NCBI RefSeq assembly: GCF_036669915.1
Contig: NC_089314.1
Coordinates: 24,249,799-24,313,798, forward strand
Length of the DNA stretch: 64,000 bases
Direction of reading: 5' to 3'
Source: Pocillopora verrucosa
Lineage: Eukaryota; Cnidaria; Anthozoa; Scleractinia; Pocilloporidae
The number at the start of each line of letters is the position of its first letter. Positions within the stretch are counted from its first letter, which is position 1. Positions 1-12,600 of the stretch are shown in pieces. The position numbers and the translations under genes are program-made. A model generated the notes under the pieces. The model worked only from the letters and a program-made list of their open reading frames with translations. It did not search any database and was not told the DNA's origin.

Positions 1-650
1 AAAATTCCTGCGAATTTGCGGATTTTATCAGGGACAAAACTCTTAACGCTGGTGAAAAATTGGTATCTTTCGACGTTGTTTCGCTCTCCACTCAAATCCC
101 ACTTGATCTTGTCGTTAAAATTGCGGACGAGAGACTCAGAGAAGACGCTTCCCTAGGACAAAGAACTTCTTTGCCTGTGGAGGATATAACTCATCTGGTG
201 TCTTTTTGCCACAAAACCACGCAATTTGCATACAACGGTACCTACTATCAACTGGTTTTTGGTACAGCTATGGGTTCACCCATCTCTGCTGTCATTGCTA
301 ATATGGTTATGGAAGACGTGAAAAAAAAGGCGTTAGCCCTTTTTCTGGAAATGACATGTCGATGATGTTATTTCTGCGGTATCCGGAAATGAGGCGGAAC
401 GCCTCCAATCCATTTGAATTCAGTGAAGCCGTCTATCCAATTCACCCATGTGCGTAAATAGGATAAACACTTGTCCTCTCTTGATTTGAATGTGTGCAGG
501 GCGGTACAGGGAAATTTAGAGATAAGTGTTTATCGTAAACCCAATTACACTGACGAATGTCTCACTTTCGAGTCTCACCATCCTATTTGCCATGAAAAGT
601 CTGTAGCCAAAGTAGCGTCAAACCATGTCTGATTGTCTACCTGTTTGTCT
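1..650 (+). mobile_element. Penelope-like element reverse transcriptase fragment (decayed)
   Basis: The reading frame at 60-365 carries the palm region of a reverse transcriptase of the Penelope-like type: a 'VSFDVVSLSTQIPLDL' block, then 'YYQLVFGTAMGSPISAVIAN'. The catalytic Asp-Asp block follows near 360-390 in a different frame, so at least one frameshift is present. A third stretch near 490-600 reads as the downstream block ending 'SVYRKPNYTDECLTF' and is again interrupted. The left end runs off the window and no endonuclease domain is visible. This is a dead fragment just past the 3' end of the BRD7 gene, which lies on the other strand. Assignment to PLE rather than another RT class rests on the GTAMGSP context, which I recognise from that family. 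Confidence 0.75.
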
Positions 651-657
651 TGCGAAC

Positions 658-663
658 TTTATT
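658..663 (-). terminator. Candidate poly(A) signal of the BRD7 gene
   Basis: An AATAAA hexamer reads on the minus strand about 140 nt downstream of the predicted BRD7 stop codon (801-803). Spacing and strand fit a cleavage/polyadenylation signal; there is no other evidence. Confidence 0.4.
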
Positions 664-800
664 ATATGCAAAGTGAATGATTAAAAGGAAAATAATTTGA
701 AGGAAGAAATGATTACAAATAACACGACAAACACAAAGAAAAGAGAAACGAATTTAAAGGTACGCAGTTCAGCACAAGTAAGATATCAAAAACCACAAAG

Positions 801-3800
801 TCACTCACCGGTGAGAGTTTCAGGACCGCTCTTATCGCTAACAGTGTTTCCTTCAGATTTCTGCTGCTGATTTGACGTAAGATTGGGTACCAGTCCGACG
901 CCGATAGCAGCACGTAAACCTCCAAGCGACGTGACATCTTCTGGACAAGCCTACAAAGATTTAGAAGTGTAAAATCGAGAACAATTTTAAGAACTTTATT
1001 GTTAAGTGAAGCATTCTCTGCCATTAAAAATAAAAGAGGGAGAAAAACATGCTAAAAAATTTCGGGAGATATTAACGTGGATTGTTCAAAGAAGCAAGCT
1101 CACGAAGGAAATGGTGTTTGCTACCTACATCAGCCAGAACTTCTCCAAGAATACTTATCACGGAGAATTTTCTGGAGCAGAATTCCTCTTTATCAGGCCT
1201 TTATAGTTCCCTACACAACTGCATCAGCCAGATCATCTGCACGAAAAAGGTTCGTCCCTAGAAGTCTCCTTGTTAAAGGACTGATATTTTCACTTCTTTG
1301 AACAAGTGAAACCTTGTAAAGGAAACATTTGCGCCTAGACACTTGTTAGCCTAGATGCGGTCTGATGTTCCAACATCCTACTCTCAAATTCCAAACTAAA
1401 CAATCACAACAACATCTGCGACAAACAGGGAACGATTTTGCTCATTTTATAGCGCTTACCTGCGCAGTAAGATCTTTTAGATTCTGCGTCACGTGATCCG
1501 CTAAGTTAGATTAAAAAAAGTCGGTTAAGTACAACGTGAAGAATCTAAAACGACAATTGAATTACAAACTGGTTCTCCTTAAGCATAACCAGGTAAGAGG
1601 ATAAACCAACATTTTGCTAAACGGAAAGAGTACTTAGAGTAAAGCTGTGTCTGTGTAAAAATATGTTGTAACGGTCAAAGGTATGAGCGGTAATCTAGGG
1701 ATCGAACTTTCTGTGGCTCAGTCCGACCTCGTTCAGACTCTCTCTGTTTTGCTTTTGGGCAAGAAACTTCACTCACGCAGTTTCTCCGCAAAGAATTATA
1801 CAAAGATTCTGGGCCGAGTAGTGCAAAGCGCTAAGACCTGTTGCTACCTGATTGGGATAAACGGGAAAATTACAAACATATTTTAAACGACATCTCTGTG
1901 CACTTTTTCGAAACTAGTTGGAAAAAAAAAAAGCAAAAAAAGGGAAATCATCTTCTCACCTAAAAGCTTTTCTTTTGAGGATGGTCTAACGGCTGCCTCA
2001 GGGGTGGGCCCTGCGGGGCCATCTGGTCTGTGACTTAGTCGGGCACTTTGTACCTCTTGCAGATCATCTAACAGTTTGCCAGTGGCGTGTAATTTGTCCG
2101 AAAGTAAAGAGCTAGAGGCCAGATATGATATTTATTAGAAAAAGTCTGCTATAAGTTGTGCGAGAAAAAAATGATAAACAAATTCACGACTTAAGCGGTG
2201 AATGGAAACACACCTTAATGACTCACTGCTTGACAAATCTGAAGGAAGAGAATGAAGAAAAGGAAAAAAACTCCCTATCAGCCACTTCATAGTCGCTCGC
2301 CTTATGCTAATTTAATATTAATAATCGTATAATAATCGTAAATTTCAGCAACAATATATTCTTTGTACCTGGGGAATTTAGAAAAGATACATCGATCCCT
2401 TCGTCCGCAAGACTCAGGAGAGATTGGAAATCAATTTTGGGCGCACCTCCTGTGGTGGAAAAAAAGAGAAAAAAAGAGTTTAGTAAAAGTGTGAGCGGAT
2501 GAAAACAGCTGCATGTAAATAGTTCAGAAATAAACAATTCAAACTACTAATGAGATGCAAACATACCAGAAGACGAAGAATCTGAAGTAGAAGTTGCTAA
2601 AGTAGCCTGTAGAATAAAAAAATGAATGTAAGTTTCGGTACTCCTTTATGGTGTCACTATTGTCTACCTATCTTTTTACTCATTTAATTAAAACTATTTT
2701 TTAATCTGTCTATTGTCACGATTATCACGTTATAGCACGTTTCTTTGTTAACTAAGTTCACGTAAGGTGATGTGAACAATAGAAGCGAACGGTTTTACAA
2801 AACTACAGATCAAAATTAAGCAAAACCAAGGATTGGTTTTCATTTTTGGCTCTACGCATGGAAGTGTCACCAGTCCAACAGTTTGTTTCAAGTTTTCCTT
2901 GATGACGTGTTCCGTTTACTTTCGTCTGCCTTAAAATGGCGATATTCAAATCCTGTCTTGAACATCTACGTACTTACAGTAAGGCGTATGTATAAACAAT
3001 AGCCGGCGGTGGGTGCAAAATGAGGAAAAAAAAAAAAAAGACTACCTCACATTGGCGCGTTGTAATTATTACAGTGAACAACGAAGAAATATGATTGGCG
3101 AGGTACGTGTGCGTTTAACTAATATCGGAATGCAATTGGGAATTTAATTGTACGTGCGACAGTTTGACAAGAAACAATAAAAAGAAAACATATAGACTTG
3201 TCTCAATACGGTAGGAAATCGGTTGGAACAACAGGTTTGTTGAAGCAGAAGGTAAACTGGTGAAACACTAAATAACCAGATTAAAGCAGTACCTAGAAAT
3301 TAATAATAATCAATCTTTTAACATAAGTGAGCACAAGTTGTTTGCGAACTAGAGACCAAAAAAGTTACCATACCTTAGAATTAACACTTGTTTCAGCGGT
3401 GGAAACAGCGACTGTCTTATTGACATCTTGGCTTTTCTGAAGAGAAACAACCGGCAAATGTTCAAATTTAAAAAAGCTCTAAGCCTAAAAAGATAGAATG
3501 CATTTAATGCTACCATTATATGCGACAGAATGTAAAGTAAGGATTTAATTAAGTTGGTAAGTAAACAGATTTTTGAGTATGTGTTTGGACGCAGCAATAC
3601 TACGTGACAACCCTACGTGAACTGATGGTAAATCGTAGCCCAAAGAGTGACTAGCATTTAATTTCTCCCAACAATACCATCCTTGAGTGAAGAATTTTGG
3701 TCAAAAGAATAAAGAAAATGATCATCAACTAAAGCAGCCCTTGATTATCAAAAAAATTCTCTTTGCCGCAGCTGAGGAAATGTATAGAGAAGAGTATGGT

Positions 3801-6800
3801 GAATATGCAAACTGATGTCAGGGTGTAATGGGTAAAGGCTCATCGCTGCTTATCTCTACACAGGATTTTTCTCATTTTTTCAGTCCTAATTGATTAATAT
3901 TAGCATCGGCTATAAACCGTAGAAGCATTTAAATGCACCTCGCTTGAAGAAACTGTAACCACCGATTTTTGCTCACTGTTTTGATTCTCTTTAGCTTGTT
4001 TTTCTTCCTCGGCCTTCTCTTTCTGAGAAAAAATAAAGAAATGAATGGAAATAAATTAGTAAAAAATACATGCAAGGAGAGGACAAATTACAACTCGGCG
4101 ACTATGCGTCTAGTGACCAACTTTCGCACAGCTCGCTAAGTCTTACCTCAGCAATATGTTTCACGTATTTAGAATGTGCTCCTTCGGTCAGAACGTCCAG
4201 CAGCCTATCCACAGCTTCATGTGAGAAAGAGGAAGCGTCCTTGACAAAGGCTTGAAGACTGCACATCGAAAAAAAAATTGTAAACTTGTTAAAAAAAAAT
4301 TCTCCTTGTTAGCATCTTTCGAAATGTATAGAGTACAGCATGGAGGTGTAAGGGTTGAGAAAAGGAGTGCCCGAGATCTCAGTATTAAAACCGAGGTCAT
4401 ATCCTCGCCTTCTCACCTTTTGGCGTAATGTATACCAGTGTCATCACCATAGGTGCTGTAAAGCAAGTCTGAGTGTTCTTTTGTTATTGTGGCTCTGGAA
4501 GAATCGTACGTGGGAGCGAACGAGCCATACGGTCCATACATCAAGTATGAAACTAAAACGAAAAAGAGGTGTCCAGGACTATCAACACACAAGACTGACA
4601 AAATAATACAACGATCAGAATAAAGAAAATCATCAACTTTGGAATAGTGTTTGATCTAGCACAAAAATTCTCACAGCAAATAAATGTATCGTGGACAGTG
4701 TGAAGAAGTGATCTTTACATTTTGAGAAAGGGTTAAAAAAGCAAAAAGAAAAAAAAAAAAAAAAAAGAAAACCGAAGTAGGTACGGGCGCATTCGTACCC
4801 GGTGTGGCCTTGTTTCTTTTGTCTTCCTTGAAGCCAGCGGTCGTGTGTGAGCCATTGACGACTTTGCCAAGCTGTGTTCCGAGATTAACGTTAAGATATT
4901 CTGGAACTGAAACAGCAAAGGAAATGAAAAAATAAGTTAGGGCGTGATAACTTTTTAGTGATTTTTCTTTCGTAAAAATAGGTTTTCGAGGATGGTTGAA
5001 ACTGGCATCAGATGCTGTACCTTCAGAGTCCACTGGGTTTACTACAGCTAAAGTCGTAGTTCCGTCTTTGTCTCGACGTAGAAAACCGACCTGTAAATCA
5101 CCACAAACGTTTACAAGTAGAGGAAAAATTTTACTAACAGTATAACAATAAAGAGACAGTCACAAGGGGGATAGTCAATACAGTATTGTGCAAAAGTAAT
5201 GCAAACGAAATGCGCAAATTTCGTTCTTTGCTCTTTAAAGCGACACTTCCGTATAGTCAGTAGGAAATATGGCCAAAGATTCTTAACAGAGGGATTTTTA
5301 TCTTCCAGCTGTTGGGATCAGGGATGGTGATCACCGTTCTTCTTATAGCGAGGACACGTTACAGAGGCTGGCACATTATCTGTTCAGCATACCTTACTAT
5401 TGGCGTGTTTTGCCTCCAACTCAGCTGCCATACGTTTTGATGCCTCCTGAACTTGAGCCAGAATTTTTCTACTAGCAGAGGTGTGCTTTGAATCACTCCT
5501 GGATAAAAATAGAGAGTTAAATATACCACAACCACCTTTTCAAAAACTAGAGATATGTTAACTCCCTTATTCTTGAAAGACGAACGACAGACAGACAGAC
5601 AGACAGACAGACCAGTAGACAGCCAGACCAACAGACATACAGAGTGACAGACCTAGAGACTGATAGACCGACCAGCAGACAAACAGAATGATCCACCCCT
5701 CCTCTTCAGTAAGGAGTACCAGAAACTGACTGGAAGGATATAAGCAAAAAAAAAAAATTGTGTTACCTCGGCTTGGTCCTTTTTGTTGACTGTGGGACAT
5801 GGTTTTCCTCTGTGTCTACTGTATCAACGTCAATTGGTTCATCTGAGCCACGCCCATCTGATTCATTACCCTCATAGTCTGGTACAGAAAACCCAATACT
5901 GTGATACATGTTTCTCACTTTCTCCTGTCAATTAAAATAAAAAACAGAAATTGTGTACAAACACTAAAGTAATGAACTGAGTTACAAAGGAAGAGTTTTC
6001 AATGTTTCAAACTGCTGGAATTCCTATTTTAAAAGTGGATTCTAACATAACTGACTCTGATTTCCATAAAGAAAGATTAAGCTTAGCTGTCCTTTCGCTC
6101 TACGTTTTCAAAATAGTATAAAAAATGCATAATCATGCAGTGTACACTGTAGGTATTTGCTGAATATGCACATGTATATCACATGGAAATAAAAAAGAAT
6201 GAATTTGTTGAATTAATACATTTGAATAAATAAATGCAAAAACGAATAAGCAAAAGAAAACTGCAGGAAACCATGAAATGAAGGATAGGACAAAAGATTT
6301 ACAAAGGAACCAAAACTGAAAGAATACAGGGAAAAATCTGGAATTAAAAAAAACTGTGAAAAGAGCCAGTACATCAGTGTGGATGTATTAATAAGCATTA
6401 TCTGGCAATAGTTATGAAGAAAAAGTTCCATAATGTTAAAAAACTTACAGGCGACAAAAGTTTAGATCCTGTTTGAAGTAGCTTTTTAGCTGCTTTGTAG
6501 TAAATTGTCTCAGGTGCATTGTAAACCATTGCATTGTTACACATCAAGTAGAAATCATCCTGCAAGAGAAACATGGGCAAGTCTGTATTGGAGCCAACTG
6601 GACTGTTTCCATACCAAGATTGTTACTACTCCCCCCTGTATGGGATGCTAGCTCATCACAAGGTTACTCCTAGCATTTCATCAGGCTTCCCTGAAAATTT
6701 GACAATACCCATTTATACTCCTGGGTGGAAAGAGGCTCTATGGGAGTGAAGTGTTTCGTCCAAAAACACAACAACATGCCTCAAGTGGTTCTCGAACTCA

Positions 6801-9517
6801 GACCTCTCAACTGGGAGTCCAGCATACTGACCACTCAAGGCCATCTTGTCTCCTTCATAAGAGAAGCACATTTTATTAAGAATAACAAATTTCAATTCTG
6901 GCAAACATGCACAACAGAGTCAATTTCTCAAACGTTGTTTTTTTTACTCACCCTAAACTGCTCAATAGAAAGATAATCATTGGAATCAATCTTGTATTTC
7001 ATGGAGCTGAAGTCCATTGGGTGTGTGATAATGTTAGAATACCCTGGAGCAATGGTATCATTCACAGGGTAAGCAAAGAATCCCTGGGTATCCTTCCTGT
7101 GAAGAGCAAAATATTATTTTGTTACACAGTTATTTGTAATGATTTTTAGACACATACTTTAAATCCCATAAAACATGGATCTGAAAACCCTTGGTTGTAA
7201 TTGGAGTTTTGAATGATTTGCAAAGGCAAGAAACAGGTAGCTATCCATGTAAGACAAAGTACCAGGCTGATATACATCACAAAAAAGTATGGATAAGCCT
7301 CTGCCAAATGTTTATTTTTGTAAACGAGATAAGGGGCACAGTTAAGGGTATTCCACATGTCATTACACTTACAGAATAAGACTAGTATTTTGATCATTAA
7401 GATTCCACATAGATCCATGAAAGCTTATTTGCCTATCTTGACATACACACACTTGCACCCCAATAGTTCATTATCAAGGAATCAACAACTAAGCATTGGC
7501 TGACCTCTGAAGGGTACGATGTACATTTTCCAAACATAGCTGCAATGGTGAGATCTCTGGTTCTCGTATATGACCTTTAAAATAAAATTTTAGGAAAAGA
7601 TAGCAGAATTTCAGATACAACTGTACAAACCTTTTAGTAATTTCCTTAATATACAATCAATACAATCAAATCAGGTCAAAAATTAGCATCCATCCACCTC
7701 TGCTCCATTAAAATCTATCAATGATCCCATCAGTAATTTAAGTCTTTGATAGAAGCATGTGATATTATCATTATTGCTGTTGATGCAGGCACCAAAACTG
7801 CACTCCTGCAAATATGAGGTGTAGCAAAGTGCTGTCCAAATTATGTTGTCAAAATGAGCCTGATGTTCTCAAATAATAATACAATGCATTCTATACTAGT
7901 TTATACATTCAAAATTCTTAATCCTGAAAGGCTGTTAGCTATATTCAAAGTGAAAGACTTGATCTTGGCCTTGACCTTGTTCAAAAGTTGGATGAAGTAT
8001 CCATGATACCTTGCTAATGAGCTTAAAGTACACTTAAATTCCATTTTGCTTTTGTTAGACGGACAGGTAAATGAATGATGAATTGGCACCATAATTTCAG
8101 ATGATGTTATCACCTACACTGAATAATAATTAATAAAAAATAATCTAACTTACCACTCACTTTTTTAACCTCTGGACTGTTCCTAAAACAAATCAAATAA
8201 GGTTACAAAATGTAGTAAGGACTTAATCCCTCAAAAAAATAATACTCAACAAAAAATAAGCAACCATATTCACTCCACTTGTTGATACCTGATTGGTGGT
8301 TCAATTGGTTTAATGTAGATTTTCTTTATGGGTCTCTCAGCCTCATTGACACTGCTACTTTCTCCTTCCATCTCTTGTCTGTCTCTTTTTTTCTTTGATC
8401 TCTCATGGCCACCAACAGATGAGGGTGAAGCACAAGCCTGCAGAGATACAAATAATAACAAATCGTTCAATCCATTGCTACAATTATTTCCCAAAACTAC
8501 AACACTAGGTCCTGCACAGAAGTTAAAAAAATTACATAGAGGATCTAGAGGGTGGAGTTAACCTCTTTTAAACCTTTAACTCCCAGAAGTGATCAACATG
8601 AAACTTCTCCTTATAATATCCTTACATTATCTAGCAAACGAGTAATGAGAATATTCAAACTTATTAGGTAGAAGTTATTATCTTGATCTTACACCAAATT
8701 CTCATGGCTAATTTACAAGGATATGTGAAGCAGCTAAAGGGGAGTATTAACAATCAGATCTTGGGAGTTAAATGGTTAACATTGTTACCAATAGTAAGAA
8801 AATTACATTTAAATGGATTAAACAATGAAAATTAAAATAAACCAAAGACAAAAAGCAAAACAAAACAAAACTGAACCAACAATCAAAAACAAACAGAAAG
8901 AACTGGATTCTCAAACTAAAGGAAACTTTTATTGCTGGGTGCCTATTAGAAGAATTCTTTTAAGCTATGTCGATCCCTACAATGACTTCTACTCGCTCAC
9001 AAAACGTCTAGACTTGGTAATTATTATTTTCTTTAGTCACAACACAACACAAAACATGTGTGCTCTCTATTGGAATGTTGTAACACAATTGCTTGAATCC
9101 TCACACTAGAAGCATGATCCATCTTGGGTTTCTTTCTCTCTCTTGACGACGATCTCTTTTTCTTCTTCTTTTTGGAAGAGTGTTCTTTAGATTTCATTTT
9201 CTCTGGATTTAGCGAGGTTCTGCTCGCTAAACTTGGCGACTCTTGCTTGGCAGCGACTTTTTCTTGGTTAGTTCCAACTTTAAGAACAAGTTTGATCGGC
9301 TTCTCTCCTTTATCAGCTTTTTCTAACCTTTCGGATTTCTCTGAAAATGTGAAGACGTGGAATTGAGATTTTCTAGCTCTATGTTCAGCATGTCTCGTGA
9401 GTGGACGAATGTTCGTGATCAACAATAAAATTCGAGATTTTGTTCAAAACATGGCTTACCCTCACCGGCATCATTGCCTTTCTTGTGATGCTTTTTACTC
9501 TTGTGCTTCTTTCCCAT
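801..9517 (-). CDS. BRD7: Bromodomain-containing protein 7 (BRD7-like)
   Basis: Acetyl-lysine reader of the BRD7/BRD9 family; vertebrate BRD7 is a subunit of PBAF chromatin-remodelling complexes in the nucleus. Exons recognised (minus strand, high to low): 9460-9517, 9105-9340, 8289-8437, 8154-8182, 7505-7574, 6952-7096, 6449-6559, 5767-5924, 5393-5498, 5021-5090, 4799-4906, 4417-4552, 4147-4258, 3939-4022, 3374-3436, 2567-2606, 2369-2449, 2214-2238, 1960-2111, a small uncertain exon near 983-1017, and 801-950 with the TGA stop. The start gives MGKKHKSKKHHKK, as in vertebrate BRD7/9, followed by a lysine-rich stretch. The bromodomain spans about residues 165-275 ('GFFAYPVNDTIAPGYSNII', then 'CNNAMVYNAPETIYY'), with the acetyl-lysine-binding Asn near 243. 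Downstream the DUF3512-type region (DGTTTL, GFKEDKRNK, YGPYGSFAPTYDS, LLYSTYGDD) matches BRD7 better than BRD9. About 700 aa, against about 650 in human. Phases agree at all junctions except the last small exon. Confidence 0.93.
983..1017 (-). other. Uncertain penultimate microexon of BRD7
   Basis: The exon at 1960-2111 ends in phase 1, while the last exon (801-950) must be read in phase 0 to give the conserved 'CPEDVTSLGGLRAAIG' block, so an exon of 3n+2 nt is missing. A good acceptor (polypyrimidine, CAG) precedes 1017. The segment to 983 reads ENASLNNKVLKI, which aligns loosely with the equivalent BRD7 stretch and restores phase. Its donor (GTTCTC) is weak, and a 23-nt version (995-1017) also fits. 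RNA evidence would settle it. Confidence 0.4.
1683..1800. repeat. tRNA-derived SINE-like fragment in a BRD7 intron
   Basis: Read on the minus strand, 'TTTCTTGCCCAAAAGCAAAA' is followed by 'GACTGAGCCACAGAAAGTTC' and a B-box-like GTTCGATCC. This is the body-plus-tRNA-like arrangement of short interspersed elements; a related fragment lies at 6720-6870. It is degenerate and not a tRNA gene. Confidence 0.45.
3640..3845 (+). repeat. MITE-like repeat, family B (BRD7 intron)
   Basis: A roughly 200-bp element starting 'CCCAAAGAGTGACTAGCATT' and ending 'GATGTCAGGGTGTAATGGG'. The same order of blocks (AATTTCTCC, AAGGTCA-GAATAAAG, CACCAACTAAAG-AGCTCTTGATTGTT, ATTCTCCTTGTCA, GTATAGAGA-AGTATGGAGAATATG) recurs at 11001-11199, 15300-15505 and 15840-16045. 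No coding capacity, so a non-autonomous element. Confidence 0.6.
5583..5695 (-). repeat. Degenerate (CAGA)n tetranucleotide repeat
   Basis: Perfect CAGA units at the start decay into CAGAC/CAGAT variants across about 110 bp within the BRD7 intron between the exons at 5393-5498 and 5767-5924. The long antisense frame rich in Ser-Val-Cys-Leu is only translation of this repeat. Confidence 0.85.
6715..6880. repeat. tRNA-derived SINE fragment in a BRD7 intron
   Basis: On the plus strand: 'GAAGTGTTTCGTCCAAAAAC', then 'GTGGTTCTCGAACTCAGACC' and 'GGGAGTCCAGCATACTGACC' followed by ACTCAAGGCC. On the minus strand the last blocks form the tRNA-like head (A-box and B-box order). It lies between the two bromodomain exons 6449-6559 and 6952-7096. 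Confidence 0.6.
8569..8780. repeat. MITE-like repeat, family A (BRD7 intron)
   Basis: Bounded by inverted 'CCTTTAACTCCCAGAAGTGA' on the left and 'AGATCTTGGGAGTTAAATGG' on the right, about 210 bp apart, with AT-rich non-coding sequence between. Relatives with the same termini occur at 10781-11000, 11888-12081, 25473-25657 and 61523-61733. Confidence 0.65.
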
Positions 9518-9686
9518 GGTTTTTTGGTATCAAGAAACTCGTTAAATTTCCCCCCACTGGACAAAATGATGTCCAAAATTCAATACGATCCCTTACAAAG
9601 AACACTCTCCAGCCGCCATGTTGAAAATAGTATCCCATGATGCATAGTATAAGCCTTAGTCATACCCAGTCTACTCAGCAAAGCAG
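9518..9686. promoter_or_regulatory. Shared bidirectional promoter region, BRD7 / SCCPDH
   Basis: Only 169 bp separate the BRD7 ATG (minus, 9517) from the upstream SCCPDH ATG (plus, 9687). Both 5' UTRs and both transcription starts must lie here, or the transcripts overlap. No TATA box stands out, as usual for divergent housekeeping promoters. It includes a palindromic-looking GCCGCCATGTTG around 9612, which resembles a YY1-type motif (AAGATGGCGGC class); this is suggestive only. Confidence 0.7.
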
Positions 9687-12600
9687 ATGTCCCAAGTCAT
9701 TATGGCGAGCAGCGAGAGGGAATTTGCCATCGTTGTTTTCGGTGCTAGTGGATTCACCGGCCAATTTGTGGTGAGAGAGGTGGCGAAGAACTGCAAGGGA
9801 AAGTTTAAGTGGGCTATTGCTGGTCGCAGTAAGGACAAACTGGAGAAGGTTTTGCAGGAGACTGCTAGCGAACTTGGTAGGTACACTGCATTTAATTTGC
9901 ACAACATCCCCACAGGGTGTTGTTTTTTCAGATGGGGTAACATCATTAACGAGGGTTACTGTTGCCTTATCGATTCTTAAATCTGTAACACATTTCGTTT
10001 AAACCATCTTGGCATCATTTGGGGGTGTTTAAGACGTTTAATAATTCAGCTGGTGGGTTGGGAAATATAAAGAAGAGCAATTTTTTTTTTTTGCAAAAAT
10101 GCAGGCTAGACCTTTTGGACCTGCATCGGAATTTGGACCGGATGGCACTTTTCCAATTTTTTTTTCGGTTTCATTAAAACTGACTGACTTTATAAACTAC
10201 ACGTGATATATATTTTTTCTTCCGTGGCTCATCACACATAAACATGGGCAGTTTCTCGTGTGTTCTAACATGCATTTGCTCCAAAGTTCAATGGAGTGAA
10301 CCTTCAGGATTGACCTTTCCACTGTAGCTGTTGTGTGCCTGTGGATGTGTTGCTCACCTGACAACCACAATTTTTTTTGTGTGTGTGATTATTATTAATT
10401 ATTATTGGCAGTCATGCATTTAAAATAGAATAAAGTGAAACACATTTCCCTTAAATTCAACAGAGAGGCTCATAATTTCTTTAAGAAAAAGTAGGGTGCA
10501 AGGTTCCAAACTCTGGAAAGATAGAGGATATAGAAGCCCTGTTCCATACAAATACTTGAAGAGGTTATGATGCTCTCTGTTTAATTAAAGGGGAGATGTG
10601 TTTCATTTTAATTAATTTTAAACATGACAGTTGCTAGTGTGAAAACATAATATTCATGTTATGTATTTCTATCTCAAAGTTTTTTTATTATTACAAATTT
10701 CTAAGATACCCAAACTGCAAGTACTATTACATTGTGTAGAGTGCGCAGTAACAAATTTTTCATGAAATAATTCATTACTTTAACCCTTAACCCTTTAATT
10801 CCCAAGATCTCATTACTAATTCTTCTTACTGTCTTCAATATAGTTTGTTTTGATGTTAGTTTTGTGAATTTGGTAATGGATCAACTAATAATCCCCTAAT
10901 CAATATTTTTCCTTATTCTCATCACTTGTCTGCTTGATACTCTTTTGATATTGTAAGGAGAAATTCTGTCTTGGTCACTTATGGGAGTTACAGGGTTAAA
11001 TCCCTGGGAGTGATTAGCATCCAATTTCTCCCTACAATACCACCCCTGAATCAAGCATTAAGGTCACAAGAATAAAGGATATGACCACCAACTAAAGAAG
11101 CTCTTGATTGTTAAACAAATTCTCCTTGTCAACACCTCAAGAAATGTATAGAGAAAAAGTATGGAGAATGTACCTATCGATTTTAGGGTAAAGATTTTAA
11201 AAATAATAAATAGATAACTATAGTTATTAAAGTAATTATTGTTTATTTTTATTATTTTACTAATACCTACTTACTTGCTATATATGAGTGTTTGTTTATT
11301 TGCTTTTTGCTTTGTTCGTTTACTTGTATATACAAGTGAATTCTTGTTGATCTTCTGTCATGCATGATTTTACTTGTTTGTAGGTCTTTTTGTGGGGGAT
11401 GTTGGCATTATGGTTGCAGATTGTAGTGATGAAGCTTCTCTCAGTACAATGTGTTCTGCAGCAAGGATTATTCTGAACTGTGTTGGTCCGGTAGGAGAAA
11501 ATTTTCTTTCTGTCACACTGTTAATGGCTGGTCCACAACTCTCAAATAATGTCAAGTCTCGTTGAAATTTCAGAAAATACTTGACTCAGTCTGGCCCAGG
11601 GCCATTGACATGAAAACATCAGTTATAATTGAAGATGATTTAAACTCCAGCCTGGTGAATTGCTTCAAAGAGGATTTACTTTGGTTTTGTTTCACAGTAC
11701 CGGTTTTATGGGGAACCAGTAGTGAAAGCAGCAGTAGAAAATGGATGTCATCATTTGGATATCAGCGGAGAACCAGAGGTATGCAACTAGACGATAAATG
11801 ATAAATTAGAGCTCAAGTTTCCTCATTGTTCCACAATCTTTTACAACTTTCACTCCTTCCACTCCCAAGATCCAGTCTTCAATTTTTGACCCTTCAAGTT
11901 AACACCCAAGATCTCATCTGTAATTCTTCTTACTGTCCGTTAAATGATTCTCATTATGTTAGTTTGGACAATTTGGTATTGGATCAATTAGTAATTCCAT
12001 AATTGATATTTTTCTTTATTCTCATCACTTCATTGTAAGGAGAAATTCTGTCTTGGTCACCCATGGGAGTTAAAGGTTAATATCTACACTGTGTCATAAA
12101 TTTCTTGGCCTTGAGAAGTCAGTTTTTCTTTTTTTCTCCTACCTTTTCTTCTGGAAAATGTACTAGTTTTGTAGAATTAAGAGACGCTATGTTTTGGTCA
12201 CCCCTGAGTCATGAGAATAATCAATTAAGGGATTATAAGTTGATCCACTTCTAAATTCTCCAAACTAGCATCCTAAGAATTCTATAGAAGACAGTAAGAA
12301 CTGAACTACTAATGAGATCTTGGGAGTGAAAGGATAAAGCACACATTTTGGACTGCCACCTAGTTACCATTCTTTTCAGTGTTTCTGCAAGAATAGTATA
12401 TAATTCAAAATTAAAGTAACCTGTCGACATATAAAATACTAAAAAAAGTTACAGCCACTGGTTTATTTGTGTTATACCAGTATTTTTGTATTGCATTTCT
12501 TTTCTCAGTTCCTGGAAACAATGCAGCATAAGTATCATAATAAAGCTGTTTGTGCAGGAGTGCATGTTGTGGGTACTTGTGGATTTGATAGCATCCCAGC

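Noticed and set aside
4671..5033. 120-aa minus-strand protein with a poly-Phe run
   Set aside because: It joins BRD7 exons 10 and 11 through the intron and translates a poly-A tract.
9033..9425. Single-exon 130-aa lysine-rich protein
   Set aside because: It is BRD7 exon 2 read through into both introns; the spliced model explains the coding part.
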